Of a stretch of 20,862 nt of DNA, positions 7,717 to 15,424 are shown in pieces. Source of the DNA: Hyphomicrobiales bacterium (GTDB lineage: Bacteria > Pseudomonadota > Alphaproteobacteria > Rhizobiales > JAJFHC01). The stretch lies in NCBI GenBank assembly GCA_021775835.1, contig JAJFHC010000152.1:1-20862 (forward strand), read 5' to 3'. Position 1 is the first letter of the stretch; each line of letters begins with the position of its first letter. A model generated the notes under the pieces. That model was not told the origin of the DNA, did no database searches, and saw only the letters and a program-made list of their open reading frames with translations. The translations under genes and the position numbers were made by a program.

Positions 7717-7730
7717 TTGACCGAGATCAA
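7717..7730. promoter_or_regulatory. FNR/FnrL-type box upstream of the stress protein
   Basis: TTGACCGAGATCAA differs from the FNR consensus TTGAT-N4-ATCAA at a single base. Its centre (7723.5) would sit at about -41.5 if transcription starts near 7765, and TAGTGT at 7753-7758 is then placed as a weak -10, a class II activation geometry. This suggests low-oxygen induction of the Usp gene. Site use is inferred. Confidence 0.6.
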
Positions 7731-7789
7731 GATCCTCCAGGGCTTTGCGAGATAGTGTGCCTCCATCTTAATTGGATAGGAGAATAACA

Positions 7790-8236
7790 ATGTTTCGGAA
7801 AATCGTGGTTGGTCTGGATGGTTCGAAAACCTCCGAAAACGCCCTGTCCATTGCCTGTGACTTGGCCCAGAAGTACGACTCGGAAATTCATCTCGTCCAT
7901 ACACCGCAACCGGAAACAGTTGCATTCGCGATGGGTGCGGTTGCGGGTTATCACGCCGTCACGACCATGCCATCCGCTGAAGAGGTCAAGGAGGCTGGTG
8001 AGAAAATTCTGAAGACCGGCGAAGATATAGCGAAAAACACTGGCAAGAAGGTCGCCCAGAAACATTTGATGCAAGGCGATCCTGCTGAACAAATCGTGTC
8101 CTGCGCTGAAGATTGCGGCGCTGATCTGATTGTAACGGGTCGTCGTGGGTTGGGGAGAATTGGCAGCCTTGTTCAGGGAAGCACATCCCTAAACATTGGC
8201 CATTTGGCAAAGTGTGCTTGCCTGTCGGTCGTTTAG
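7790..8236 (+). CDS. Universal stress protein (UspA family)
   Basis: A 148-residue single-domain Usp. The N-terminus FRKIVVGLDGS gives the first strand and nucleotide-contacting Asp. The C-terminus has the G-2x-G-9x-G-S/T ATP-binding motif (GRRGLGRIGSLVQGSTS), which places it in the ATP-binding UspFG/MJ0577-like class. Start is ATG 7790 with AGGAGA seven bases upstream; a TTG at 7772 adds six residues but lies upstream of the ribosome site. An FNR-like box lies 60 bases upstream, so it is probably expressed in oxygen limitation, as known for usp genes in other proteobacteria. It is convergent with psuG, 16 bases away, and no terminator is visible between them. Confidence 0.95.
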   Translation: MFRKIVVGLDGSKTSENALSIACDLAQKYDSEIHLVHTPQPETVAFAMGAVAGYHAVTTMPSAEEVKEAGEKILKTGEDIAKNTGKKVAQKHLMQGDPAEQIVSCAEDCGADLIVTGRRGLGRIGSLVQGSTSLNIGHLAKCACLSVV

Positions 8237-8252
8237 ACGCCGGGCACGCACG

Positions 8253-9173
8253 TCAACGGATCTTGGCGAGTTCCCCGGCGATTTCGGCTGCAAGGGCTGC
8301 GTTGTTCAGGATCAGCGCAATGTTTGCTTCCAGAGAGCGCCCCTCGGTAAGGGCGAGCACGCGGTCCAGGAGATAGGGGGTCACCTCCTTGCCGGATATC
8401 TCCGCGGCACCTGCATCCTGAATCGCGGTCTCGATTATTGGGTTGAGCACCTGCACGGGAATCTCTGCCGACTCGGGGATTGGATTGGCGACAAGCTGGC
8501 CGCCTGCCAATGCCATGGCGCCACGCAATCGGTGTGCCCGGGCAATCTGACCCGGCTCGTCAAAGCGAATGGGTGCGTTCCGACCGCTCTCGCGCGACCA
8601 GAATGCGGGAAACTGATCCGTTTGAAAGCCGATCACCGGCACGCCAAGAGTCTCGAGCACTTCCAGGGTTTTCGGGATGTCGAGAATGGCCTTCGCCCCT
8701 GCCGCGACCACCGTGACCGGTGTGCGGGCAAGCTCCTGCAGATCGGCGGAGACATCGAACGAGAGTTCGGCACCTCGGTGAACCCCGCCGATCCCACCGG
8801 TGGCGAAAGTTTCGATACCGGCCAGGTGCGCCGAGATCATTGTCGCCGCAACGGTAGTCGAGCCCGTCGCCCCGTCCACCAGGGCAGCGGCAATGTCAGC
8901 ACGCGAGAGTTTGCGGACGCCTTTCGCAACGGCAAGATTGCCAAGTGTCTTCTCGTCCAGGCCAATCCGGAGCACACCGTCGATCACGGCAATCGTCGCC
9001 GGTACGGCACCTTTGTCCCGCACGACCGCTTCAACAGCCACGGCGGTTTCAAGGTTTCGCGGATAGGGGAGACCGTGAGTGATGATTGTCGATTCCAGTG
9101 CCACAACCGGTGTGCCGCGCGACAGCGCATCCTTGACCTGTTGCGAAATCATCAGCGGTATATCCATGGTCAT
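8253..9173 (-). CDS. psuG: Pseudouridine-5'-phosphate glycosidase
   Basis: A 306-residue PsuG/YeiN-family enzyme, cytoplasmic, which splits pseudouridine 5'-phosphate into uracil and ribose 5-phosphate. Visible family landmarks are VALESTIITHGLPYP with catalytic Glu27, GGIGGVHRGAE, the metal-contacting FDVSADL at 139-145 (Asp140) and AGAKAILDI with the Schiff-base lysine Lys161 (E. coli Glu31 and Lys166). Near the C-terminus TPYLLDRV and the NIALILNNA segment complete the fold. Length is normal. Its ATG overlaps the stop of psuK by four bases (ATGA), so the pair is translationally coupled and acts in one pathway: PsuK phosphorylates pseudouridine, PsuG cleaves it. It is the last gene of the minus-strand run. 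Confidence 0.95.
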   Translation of the reverse strand: MTMDIPLMISQQVKDALSRGTPVVALESTIITHGLPYPRNLETAVAVEAVVRDKGAVPATIAVIDGVLRIGLDEKTLGNLAVAKGVRKLSRADIAAALVDGATGSTTVAATMISAHLAGIETFATGGIGGVHRGAELSFDVSADLQELARTPVTVVAAGAKAILDIPKTLEVLETLGVPVIGFQTDQFPAFWSRESGRNAPIRFDEPGQIARAHRLRGAMALAGGQLVANPIPESAEIPVQVLNPIIETAIQDAGAAEISGKEVTPYLLDRVLALTEGRSLEANIALILNNAALAAEIAGELAKIR

Positions 9174-10054
9174 GTTGGCCTTTTCATATGATTGGCTGCA
9201 CAGAGCAATGAACGATCCAGAGCCGCTTGCAAATCGGAATGCCGGTCAGGCGAGGCGAGGTACCCGGCCAGGAATGCATCGCCGGCCCCTGTTGCAGACG
9301 CGCCCGACTGCAGGTGGGGAGGTGTAGAGACCACGGTGCCATCTGACGTGGCCAAAGCGGCAGCGTTTGCCCCATTGGTGACCAGGGCCGTATGGGCACC
9401 GCGTCTATGCAGGGCCATGGCAGCATCCCGTGCGCTGTCGTGTGTCGCCTCGGTCAACACGTTTGCCTCTGAGATATTCGCGATGATCATCCGGCGGCCA
9501 GGCCCGGACAGAAGTCCGGCCAGTCGTACTGCCTTGGCCGGGCTGACCGGATTGGCGACAACCTCGACGTCAAGCTGGTGGGCCGTTTCGGCAATACGAC
9601 CGATTGCCGCCATTGGCAGATTGGCCTCCAGGAAGATCACCGAAGCACTCTTCGCTGCAACTTCTGCGTGACGCAGGACGTCTTCTGCGTGAAGCTCGAG
9701 CAAAGCAGAATCTGCGACCGCTGCCACCAGATTTCCAGCGCTGTCTTCGATCGCCACATAGGCTTCGGTTGCCACACCGGAGACCTGCAAAACATGTCGG
9801 CAATCGATGCCGCAGGTCATTGCACGGCGGAGCAGGGCGTCCCCACTATCATCCTGACCTACCGCCGAACACAGGCTGACCGTGCAACCAAGCCCCGCCA
9901 GTCCAGTCGCCACATTCAGGGCAACACCTCCCGGACGACGTTCGATCCGACCCGGAACGTCATCGCCCGGTTGCACAGCGGTGTCCGCGCGGCCGATCAC
10001 ATCCCAGTGGGCCGCACCTATGCAGAGGATATGAGAAGGCGTACTGCTCATCAT
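9170..10054 (-). CDS. psuK: Pseudouridine kinase, PfkB family
   Basis: A 294-residue PfkB sugar kinase. The N-terminus has the GGVALNVA substrate-loop region and the C-terminus the ATP/anion-hole motif SATGAGDAF (catalytic Asp259). Assignment as pseudouridine kinase rests on its direct partnership with psuG; by sequence alone it could be another nucleoside or ribose kinase. ATG 10054 overlaps the preceding stop as TGATG, and a second ATG follows at 10051. An upstream GTG at 10087 is less likely because it lies inside the previous gene. The short overlaps at both ends indicate coupled translation. No ribosome site is obvious, consistent with re-initiation. Confidence 0.9.
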   Translation of the reverse strand: MMSSTPSHILCIGAAHWDVIGRADTAVQPGDDVPGRIERRPGGVALNVATGLAGLGCTVSLCSAVGQDDSGDALLRRAMTCGIDCRHVLQVSGVATEAYVAIEDSAGNLVAAVADSALLELHAEDVLRHAEVAAKSASVIFLEANLPMAAIGRIAETAHQLDVEVVANPVSPAKAVRLAGLLSGPGRRMIIANISEANVLTEATHDSARDAAMALHRRGAHTALVTNGANAAALATSDGTVVSTPPHLQSGASATGAGDAFLAGYLASPDRHSDLQAALDRSLLCAANHMKRPT

Positions 10055-10773
10055 CAGTCGCCCGCAAGGAACCGTGTCATCTCCCACTTGCCATCTCGTA
10101 TTGTGAAATGGGCGCGATAGTCGACGGCGCTGCGCAGATAGTCTTCATGGACAAATCCGGTCTTGCCCGACACCATCCGGACTTTCGAGAAAGGAGTACC
10201 GTCACCGCCTTCCACAACCGTGACGATGTCGTGGGCAAGACGTGCCAATACAAGGCTTTCAAGGTTTGGGCGTTCTCGCAGGGCCACGGACCGGCCGATC
10301 ACGAACCTTGTGGCAAAGACGTCTTCATCGGGTTTGAGCGGCACGGTCCAGGTGTAGGGCGCGCTGAATTCTGTCTTGCTGGTAAAACGCCCGCCAAGTT
10401 TCAGGACCTTTTCCAGGTTGTTCCAGTAGGCCTCCCGCTCCTTGGCCGCCAGGTGCTTGTATTCTTCCGAAAATGCGTCCTCCGAAAGCGTCAGGAATTT
10501 GCGGAAGTCCTTGCGGCCACTGTGCCCGCCGAAACTCAAATGAATGTCGGTTGACGCCTGCGAGACGACAAAGTCCACATCGCGCCGGGCAACGGCTTCC
10601 AGCAACCGTGTCCGAAAGTGTTTGAATGTCGGATCTTGCGCTGCCTGATCGACGGGCAGGGCTTTGCGTTGTTTGTCCGCCGATGCCGGGACCGAGAAAG
10701 CCAACACACTGAACACGGCAACAACAATGTTGCTGAGAATGAGAGCGGTCAATTTGGGACGTCCCACAGCCAT
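10054..10773 (-). CDS. Exported protein with C-terminal bacterial SH3-type domain
   Basis: About 239 residues. Residues 1-32 are a signal peptide (basic PKL, hydrophobic LILSNIVVAVFSVLAFSV, cleavage near ASA/DK). The middle (about 40-150) is rich in charge and aromatics (DIHLSFGGHSGRKDF, YWNNLEKVLKLGG), possibly a ligand-binding or SnoaL/NTF2-like unit, which I cannot confirm. Residues about 153-216 read as an SH3_3-like beta domain: SVALRERPN, then KVRMVSGKTGFVHEDYL. It lies between the hutD-like gene (22-base gap) and psuK (TGATG overlap). The open frame extends further upstream into the previous gene, but the signal peptide fixes the start. GGGGAG lies just before ATG 10773, so GTG 10767, six bases beyond that site, is an equally good start. 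Function unknown; a periplasmic role beside PsuKG is notable. Confidence 0.8.
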   Translation of the reverse strand: MAVGRPKLTALILSNIVVAVFSVLAFSVPASADKQRKALPVDQAAQDPTFKHFRTRLLEAVARRDVDFVVSQASTDIHLSFGGHSGRKDFRKFLTLSEDAFSEEYKHLAAKEREAYWNNLEKVLKLGGRFTSKTEFSAPYTWTVPLKPDEDVFATRFVIGRSVALRERPNLESLVLARLAHDIVTVVEGGDGTPFSKVRMVSGKTGFVHEDYLRSAVDYRAHFTIRDGKWEMTRFLAGD

Positions 10774-10795
10774 CTCCCCAACTGGTCCTATTGAT

Positions 10796-11428
10796 TTAAC
10801 TCGGTAACGGGTCGCACAGTTCAACGACCGCGGCAAGACTGGGCTGTGCCGGGGAGGTGGCTTTGTGGATCTTCGGTTCAACTGATAACGAATTTGCCAC
10901 CAGCGTGTCGCCAATATCAAGACGATGTTCTCGGGCACCATGATCGAATGTAACCGGGGCTCCCCGAAGAAGAGTGATCGTTGCCGTACGGCATCGATTG
11001 CTGAAGCGGGGGAGGTGCCGGGTAACGTCGACAACGTTCACCCTAGCGGAAACCTTCTGCCGGTCGAAAATCACATTGAAGTTGGCAATCGGGCCATCGG
11101 TCAACCGCCCGTGGACCGGCCAGTCGCCGCTGTAGGAGGCCGGTGTGAACAGGGTTTCCAGGCTGATAGTACCGTTCGCGCCGGCATCAAGCACGAGGCC
11201 GTTGCCGGCGATCATCATGCTGATGCGATCAAATCGGGGAAACAGGGAGAACGGACCATCACGCGCCACATCGGCAATGCTGATGCGCCACTGGTAGACC
11301 CGTCCCGCCTCGCCATCAGGTTCGGCCACAATTTCCGTCGTTGTACCGCCACCGTTTTTCCAGGCCATCGTACGACAGTCGTCAGCCCTCACGATGCGCC
11401 AGGGTTGTTGGTCCACGGTATCGGCCAA
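10796..11428 (-). CDS. hutD: HutD-family protein
   Basis: A 210-residue cupin-fold protein of the HutD/Ves family. The family hallmark near the N-terminus is MAWKNGGGTTTEI, followed by QWRISIADVARDGPFS and FPRFDRISMMIAGNG. HutD is often encoded with histidine-utilisation genes and is thought to bind formylated glutamate products, but no hut genes are in view. A TTG at 11428 is taken as the start, 22 bases after the ilvD stop; no clear ribosome site is seen and GTG 11416 is an alternative. It is followed after 22 bases by the SH3-domain gene, so it is likely cotranscribed with ilvD and psuKG. The family call is good; the role in this run is unknown. Confidence 0.8.
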   Translation of the reverse strand: MADTVDQQPWRIVRADDCRTMAWKNGGGTTTEIVAEPDGEAGRVYQWRISIADVARDGPFSLFPRFDRISMMIAGNGLVLDAGANGTISLETLFTPASYSGDWPVHGRLTDGPIANFNVIFDRQKVSARVNVVDVTRHLPRFSNRCRTATITLLRGAPVTFDHGAREHRLDIGDTLVANSLSVEPKIHKATSPAQPSLAAVVELCDPLPS

Positions 11429-11450
11429 CTGTCACGGTCGGCAGGTCAGA

Positions 11451-13328
11451 TTACTCTGCCGCCTGCTGCAGCTCCCGCTCGACCTGATCGACGTCGCGCA
11501 CGGCACCTTCCGAGGCGGACGTGGCGAATGCCGCATAGGCGCGCAGAGCCGGCGTAACGTGGCGGGTGCGCACTTCAACAGGCTTCCAGGCACCAGGGCC
11601 CTTGGCGTCCATCGCGATCCGGCGGTTCTGCAGGACGGCGTCATCGACGGCCAGATGAACCCGGCGGTTCGGGATATCGAACTCGATGATGTCGCCGTCT
11701 TCGACCAGGCCGATGGCGCCGCCGCGAGCGGCTTCAGGCGAGACATGGCCGACACTCAAACCGGACGAGCCTCCGGAGAACCGCCCGTCGGTGAGCAGGG
11801 CGCACTCCGTTCCCAGCCCCATGCTCTTGATGTAGCTGGTTGGGTAAAGCATTTCCTGCATGCCCGGACCGCCCTTAGGGCCTTCATAGCGCACGACGAC
11901 CACGTCGCCGGCCTTGACGTTTTTCTTGAGAATTGCCTGAACCGATGAGTCCTGGGACTCGAACACTCTGGCCGTCCCCTTGAAGACCAGGCACTCTTCC
12001 GGCACGCCGGCTGTTTTCACGATGCAGCCATCGGTTGCGATGTTGCCGTAGAGAACCGCCAGTCCACCGTCCTGGCTGTAGGCATGCTCGCCACTGCGGA
12101 TGCAACCGCCCTCGCGGTCGCGGTCAAGGCTGTCCCAGATCCGTTCCTGGCTGAAGGCTTCGGTCGTGCGGACGCCGCCGGGAGCTGCACCAAAGAATTT
12201 TTCAACTTCAGGCGACGGGTTGCGCATGATGTCCCAGGTCTCGATCGCCTCGCCGATGGTCGGGGAGTGCACGGTCGGCCGGTCCCGGTGGATCAGGCCA
12301 AGCCGGTCGAGTTCGCCAAGGATGCTGAAGATCCCGCCGGCCCGGTGGACGTCTTCCATGTGATAGAGCGATGTCGACGGCGACAGCTTCGACAGGTGCG
12401 GCACCCGGCGGCTCATCCGGTCTATGTCCGACATGGTGAAGTCAATCTCACCTTCGCGTGCCATGGCCAGCAGGTGCAGCACCGTGTTGGTCGAGCCGCC
12501 CATGGCGATATCCAGTGCCATGGCGTTTTCAAAGCTCTTGAAGTTTGCAATTTCGCGGGGCAAGGCGGTGATGTCACCGTCCTCATAGTATCGACGTGTC
12601 AGCGAAACGATGGTGCGCCCGGCTTCGAGGAACAGGTCCTTGCGGTAAGCATGGGTCGCCAGCATCGAACCGTTGCCAGGCAGGGCAAGCCCCAGCACCT
12701 CCGCCAGACAGTTCATGGAATTGGCTGTGAACATGCCTGAACACGATCCGCAGGTCGGGCATGCGGAGCGCTCGTAGGCGGCTGCATCCTTGTCGGAGGT
12801 CGCCGGGTTGGCCGCCTGGACCATCGCGTCGATCAGGTCGACCTTCTTCTCCTTGCCGTCCTCAAGGATGACCTTGCCGGCTTCCATCGGGCCACCGGAG
12901 ACGAAGATTGCCGGGATGTTGAGGCGCATGGCGGCCATCAGCATGCCGGGCGTGATCTTGTCGCAGTTGGAAATGCAGATCATGGCGTCCGCGCAGTGGG
13001 CGTTGCACATGTATTCGACCGAGTCGGCGATGAGTTCGCGCGACGGCAGGGAATAGAGCATGCCGTCGTGACCCATGGCGATACCGTCATCGACCGCAAT
13101 GGTGTTGAATTCCTTGGCGACACCGCCGGCAGCCTCAATCTCGCGGGCAACCATCTGGCCCATGTCCTTCAAGTGCACGTGCCCCGGTACAAACTGGGTG
13201 AACGAGTTTGACACGGCAATGATCGGTTTGCCGAAATCGCCGTCCTTCATGCCGGTTGCGCGCCAGAGGCCGCGGGCGCCGGCCATGTTCCGTCCGTGTG
13301 TGGTGGTGCGTGAGCGATATTCAGGCAT
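11451..13328 (-). CDS. ilvD: Dihydroxy-acid dehydratase
   Basis: A 625-residue IlvD, the penultimate step of valine and isoleucine synthesis (dihydroxy-acid to 2-keto acid). Cluster ligands are visible at SNCDKITPG (Cys122) and [13 protein letters not shown] (Cys190, 193, 196). The N-terminal [15 protein letters not shown] lacks the extra cysteine of the [2Fe-2S] enzymes and matches the E. coli-type [4Fe-4S] class, which is oxygen-sensitive. The C-terminus has the [16 protein letters not shown] substrate region. Length is normal. ATG 13328 has AGGA about eight bases upstream. It leads a minus-strand run that ends in psuG. On this strand TTGACG at 13396-13391 is a possible -35. Confidence 0.97.
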   Translation of the reverse strand: MPEYRSRTTTHGRNMAGARGLWRATGMKDGDFGKPIIAVSNSFTQFVPGHVHLKDMGQMVAREIEAAGGVAKEFNTIAVDDGIAMGHDGMLYSLPSRELIADSVEYMCNAHCADAMICISNCDKITPGMLMAAMRLNIPAIFVSGGPMEAGKVILEDGKEKKVDLIDAMVQAANPATSDKDAAAYERSACPTCGSCSGMFTANSMNCLAEVLGLALPGNGSMLATHAYRKDLFLEAGRTIVSLTRRYYEDGDITALPREIANFKSFENAMALDIAMGGSTNTVLHLLAMAREGEIDFTMSDIDRMSRRVPHLSKLSPSTSLYHMEDVHRAGGIFSILGELDRLGLIHRDRPTVHSPTIGEAIETWDIMRNPSPEVEKFFGAAPGGVRTTEAFSQERIWDSLDRDREGGCIRSGEHAYSQDGGLAVLYGNIATDGCIVKTAGVPEECLVFKGTARVFESQDSSVQAILKKNVKAGDVVVVRYEGPKGGPGMQEMLYPTSYIKSMGLGTECALLTDGRFSGGSSGLSVGHVSPEAARGGAIGLVEDGDIIEFDIPNRRVHLAVDDAVLQNRRIAMDAKGPGAWKPVEVRTRHVTPALRAYAAFATSASEGAVRDVDQVERELQQAAE

Positions 13329-13593
13329 GGATCGATCCTGTCTTGAAGTGTATGTCGGTCAATAAGCTGCAGTAATAGCGCTTTCCGGGCCGTCAAGAAA
13401 CAGAAAATGCCTGGAGTGGCGTGAATCGAAAAAGCGACCAACAACGTGCTTGCCGCTTCCCGGATAAGTGCAGGGCGATCCCGGGTGCTTATGAAACATC
13501 CTGTTTACCAGTTCATCTTTATGCGGATTGAACAACGTCAATCGGATTTCCATATGGGGCATCACACGTTCGTGAACAGAGAGGAAATCCGGC
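13329..13593. promoter_or_regulatory. Divergent gap between ilvD and the VWA gene
   Basis: 265 bases without a convincing gene. It holds a minus-strand TTGACG (13396-13391) that may be the ilvD -35 with only a weak -10 match, and a perfect inverted repeat GATTGA-N6-TCAATC at 13526-13543 on the VWA side. Open frames crossing it on both strands lack coding character. Confidence 0.3.
13526..13543. repeat. Inverted repeat upstream of the VWA gene
   Basis: GATTGA and TCAATC arms of six bases with a six-base spacer (ACAACG), about 50 bases before ATG 13594. The position suits a regulator site. No known consensus is recognised. Confidence 0.35.
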
Positions 13594-15291
13594 ATGACGT
13601 TGTTCAAATCAGCAAAACAGTCGACACATTCACACTGGAGCACAAAGGCGGCACTGGTCGCATCCGCCCTATTAGGCACGGCGGTGCTCCCGGCGTCAGC
13701 GGCGCCCACGTCGATGTTTATCCTGGATGTCTCCGGCTCCATGTGGGGCAGGATTGAAGCCGACCAGACCAAGATCGAGGTCGCCCGCGATGTCATGGGC
13801 GGGTTGCTGACGAGCCTGCCGTCAGGTGTTTCGGCCGGTTTGATCGCCTATGGTCACCGGCGCAAGGGCGACTGCAGCGACATTGAGGTCATCCGCACCC
13901 CGCAGGCTGGCGCTGGCAGCGAGATTGCCGGCCAACTGAGCAGGCTGGTGCCACGCGGCAAGACGCCCATTGCCGACGCCCTCCAGATGGCTGGCGAAAG
14001 CCTGACCGGTGTCGAGGACAAAACGACGGTCGTCCTTGTCAGCGACGGGATTGAGACCTGTCAAGGCGACCCTTGTGCCGTCGCGGAAGCTCTGGCCAAG
14101 TCCCATTCCAACCTCGCGGTCCATGTGGTCGGTTATGGCGTCGATGCCAAGGCACGCGAGCAGTTGCAGTGTGTGGCCGAGAAGGGCGGGGGACAGTACT
14201 TTCCCGCAAACGACGTCGAAGGCCTGACCACCGCTCTCAACACGGTCGCCGAAAGCATTATCAAGGAGGAGCCTGTACCTGAACCCGTCAAGGTCAACCA
14301 GCCGGAGGTCAAGCAGGCGTCGACCACGACCACAAAACTCACCATCGCGGGGCCTGGCACGATCAAGCTGAAGCTGGCGCCCTGGGCCAAGATGCCGAAA
14401 TACTGGAAACTGGTCGATCCTGAAACAGGCGAGCAGATTACGAAAACCAGCAAGGACAGCCTCAAGGTCAAGGCCGGCACCTACCAGATCGTCTGGCGCC
14501 AGGTCGAACACGGGGCCCGTGAAACCGAATTGTCCGAGGTCATCACGGTGGAATCCAAGAAGACCACCACTGTGCCGATTACCACCGGCCTCCGCCTGGT
14601 GGCACCGGAGGGTATGAAGCGGCCCTACTACGTTCAGCTTCTGGCCGACGAGGGCGATCTCGAAACGTGGCACAGCAAGCGCCAGCCCGTTGCTTCGTTC
14701 AGCATCTGGGATCCAGTACCGGTTCCGGTCGGCAAATACACCCTGGTGTTTCGCCAGTCCGAACACGGTCACGGCGAAGTCTCTCTGGGCCAAGTGGAAA
14801 TCAAGGCCGGCCAGCTCACCGATGTGATCCTCGACCAGGGCGTCAATCTTGACTGGCCCGCAGAATGGAAGACCAAGGGCAAGGACCGGGTCTACTACAT
14901 GAACATCACCGACCAGGCCGGCCGCGCCATGAAAGTGTCAAACCGCGGCCCAATCGTCCTGGCGCCCGGGCAGTACAAGCTCGGTCTGCGGATCACCGAA
15001 CACGGCCACAGCGAAGCGGACTGGGGCATGATCACGGTGCCCGAGAAAGGTTTTGCAGACCCGAAGATCACGTCCGGCATCACCTTCGTGACGGAGGAAA
15101 AGGCCAAGCATACGATCTATGCGGTCAACCTTGATACCAAGAAGGAAGCGAACATGAGCAACCGCTGGGGACCGCTCGCCCTGGCACCCGGCCGCTACCG
15201 GATCGACTTCAAGCCCGACCGTGCCGACCGCTATACAATCGTCGACGAGGTCGAGATCAAGGCAGGCCAGATGATCGAAGCCGAGATGTAA
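13594..15291 (+). CDS. Exported VWA-domain protein with four C-terminal beta-type repeats
   Basis: A 565-residue secreted or periplasmic protein. Residues 1-37 form a signal peptide (hydrophobic ALVASALLGTAVL, cleavage near ASAA/P). Residues 40-225 are a von Willebrand A domain with a complete MIDAS: DVSGS at 45-49, Thr124 in GKTP, and Asp151 in VSDG. Four cysteines (94, 156, 161, 193) suggest two disulfides. After a short Pro-rich linker (226-240) come four repeats of about 75-90 residues (see the repeat entry). Metal-dependent ligand binding is known for VWA domains; here the ligand is unknown. ATG 13594 has AGAGGAAA upstream. A strong terminator follows at 15319, so the gene is probably monocistronic. 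It may belong to the broad group of Ca-activated-channel-like bacterial VWA proteins, but that label gives no function. Confidence 0.9.
   Translation: MTLFKSAKQSTHSHWSTKAALVASALLGTAVLPASAAPTSMFILDVSGSMWGRIEADQTKIEVARDVMGGLLTSLPSGVSAGLIAYGHRRKGDCSDIEVIRTPQAGAGSEIAGQLSRLVPRGKTPIADALQMAGESLTGVEDKTTVVLVSDGIETCQGDPCAVAEALAKSHSNLAVHVVGYGVDAKAREQLQCVAEKGGGQYFPANDVEGLTTALNTVAESIIKEEPVPEPVKVNQPEVKQASTTTTKLTIAGPGTIKLKLAPWAKMPKYWKLVDPETGEQITKTSKDSLKVKAGTYQIVWRQVEHGARETELSEVITVESKKTTTVPITTGLRLVAPEGMKRPYYVQLLADEGDLETWHSKRQPVASFSIWDPVPVPVGKYTLVFRQSEHGHGEVSLGQVEIKAGQLTDVILDQGVNLDWPAEWKTKGKDRVYYMNITDQAGRAMKVSNRGPIVLAPGQYKLGLRITEHGHSEADWGMITVPEKGFADPKITSGITFVTEEKAKHTIYAVNLDTKKEANMSNRWGPLALAPGRYRIDFKPDRADRYTIVDEVEIKAGQMIEAEM
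14335..15288 (+). repeat. Four tandem protein repeats in the VWA gene
   Basis: Residues 248-565 split into four similar units (about 248-332, 333-416, 417-495 and 496-565). Each has a Tyr-x-x-x-Asp strand, a Gly-x-Tyr turn (AGTYQIV, VGKYTLV, PGQYKLG, PGRYRID) and then an EHG motif (WRQVEHG, FRQSEHG, LRITEHG), which the last unit lacks (FKPDRAD). They look like small beta sandwiches of the PEGA or carboxypeptidase-regulatory type. The repeat alignment is by eye. Confidence 0.65.
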
Positions 15292-15318
15292 GACGAAGAC
15301 AACTGTCCGAGTGACAAC

Positions 15319-15350
15319 ACGGGACTGGTGCGGACATGCCAGTCCCGTTT
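15319..15350 (+). terminator. Rho-independent-like terminator after the VWA gene
   Basis: A perfect 10-base stem (ACGGGACTGG with CCAGTCCCGT) around a 10-base loop, ending in TTT at 15348-15350, 28 bases after the VWA stop. It separates the VWA gene from the low-GC orphan downstream. Confidence 0.75.
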
Positions 15351-15424
15351 ATCGATACCTTGTATTCTTCCGTCTTCGCATAGATGCTGCTGTGCACGTC
15401 CATTGAAACGATGTTGGAACGCAA

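Noticed and set aside
13359..13796. A minus-strand frame that fills most of the ilvD-VWA gap
   Set aside because: It runs antisense over the VWA signal peptide and MIDAS region and has no start context; the gap is better read as regulatory.
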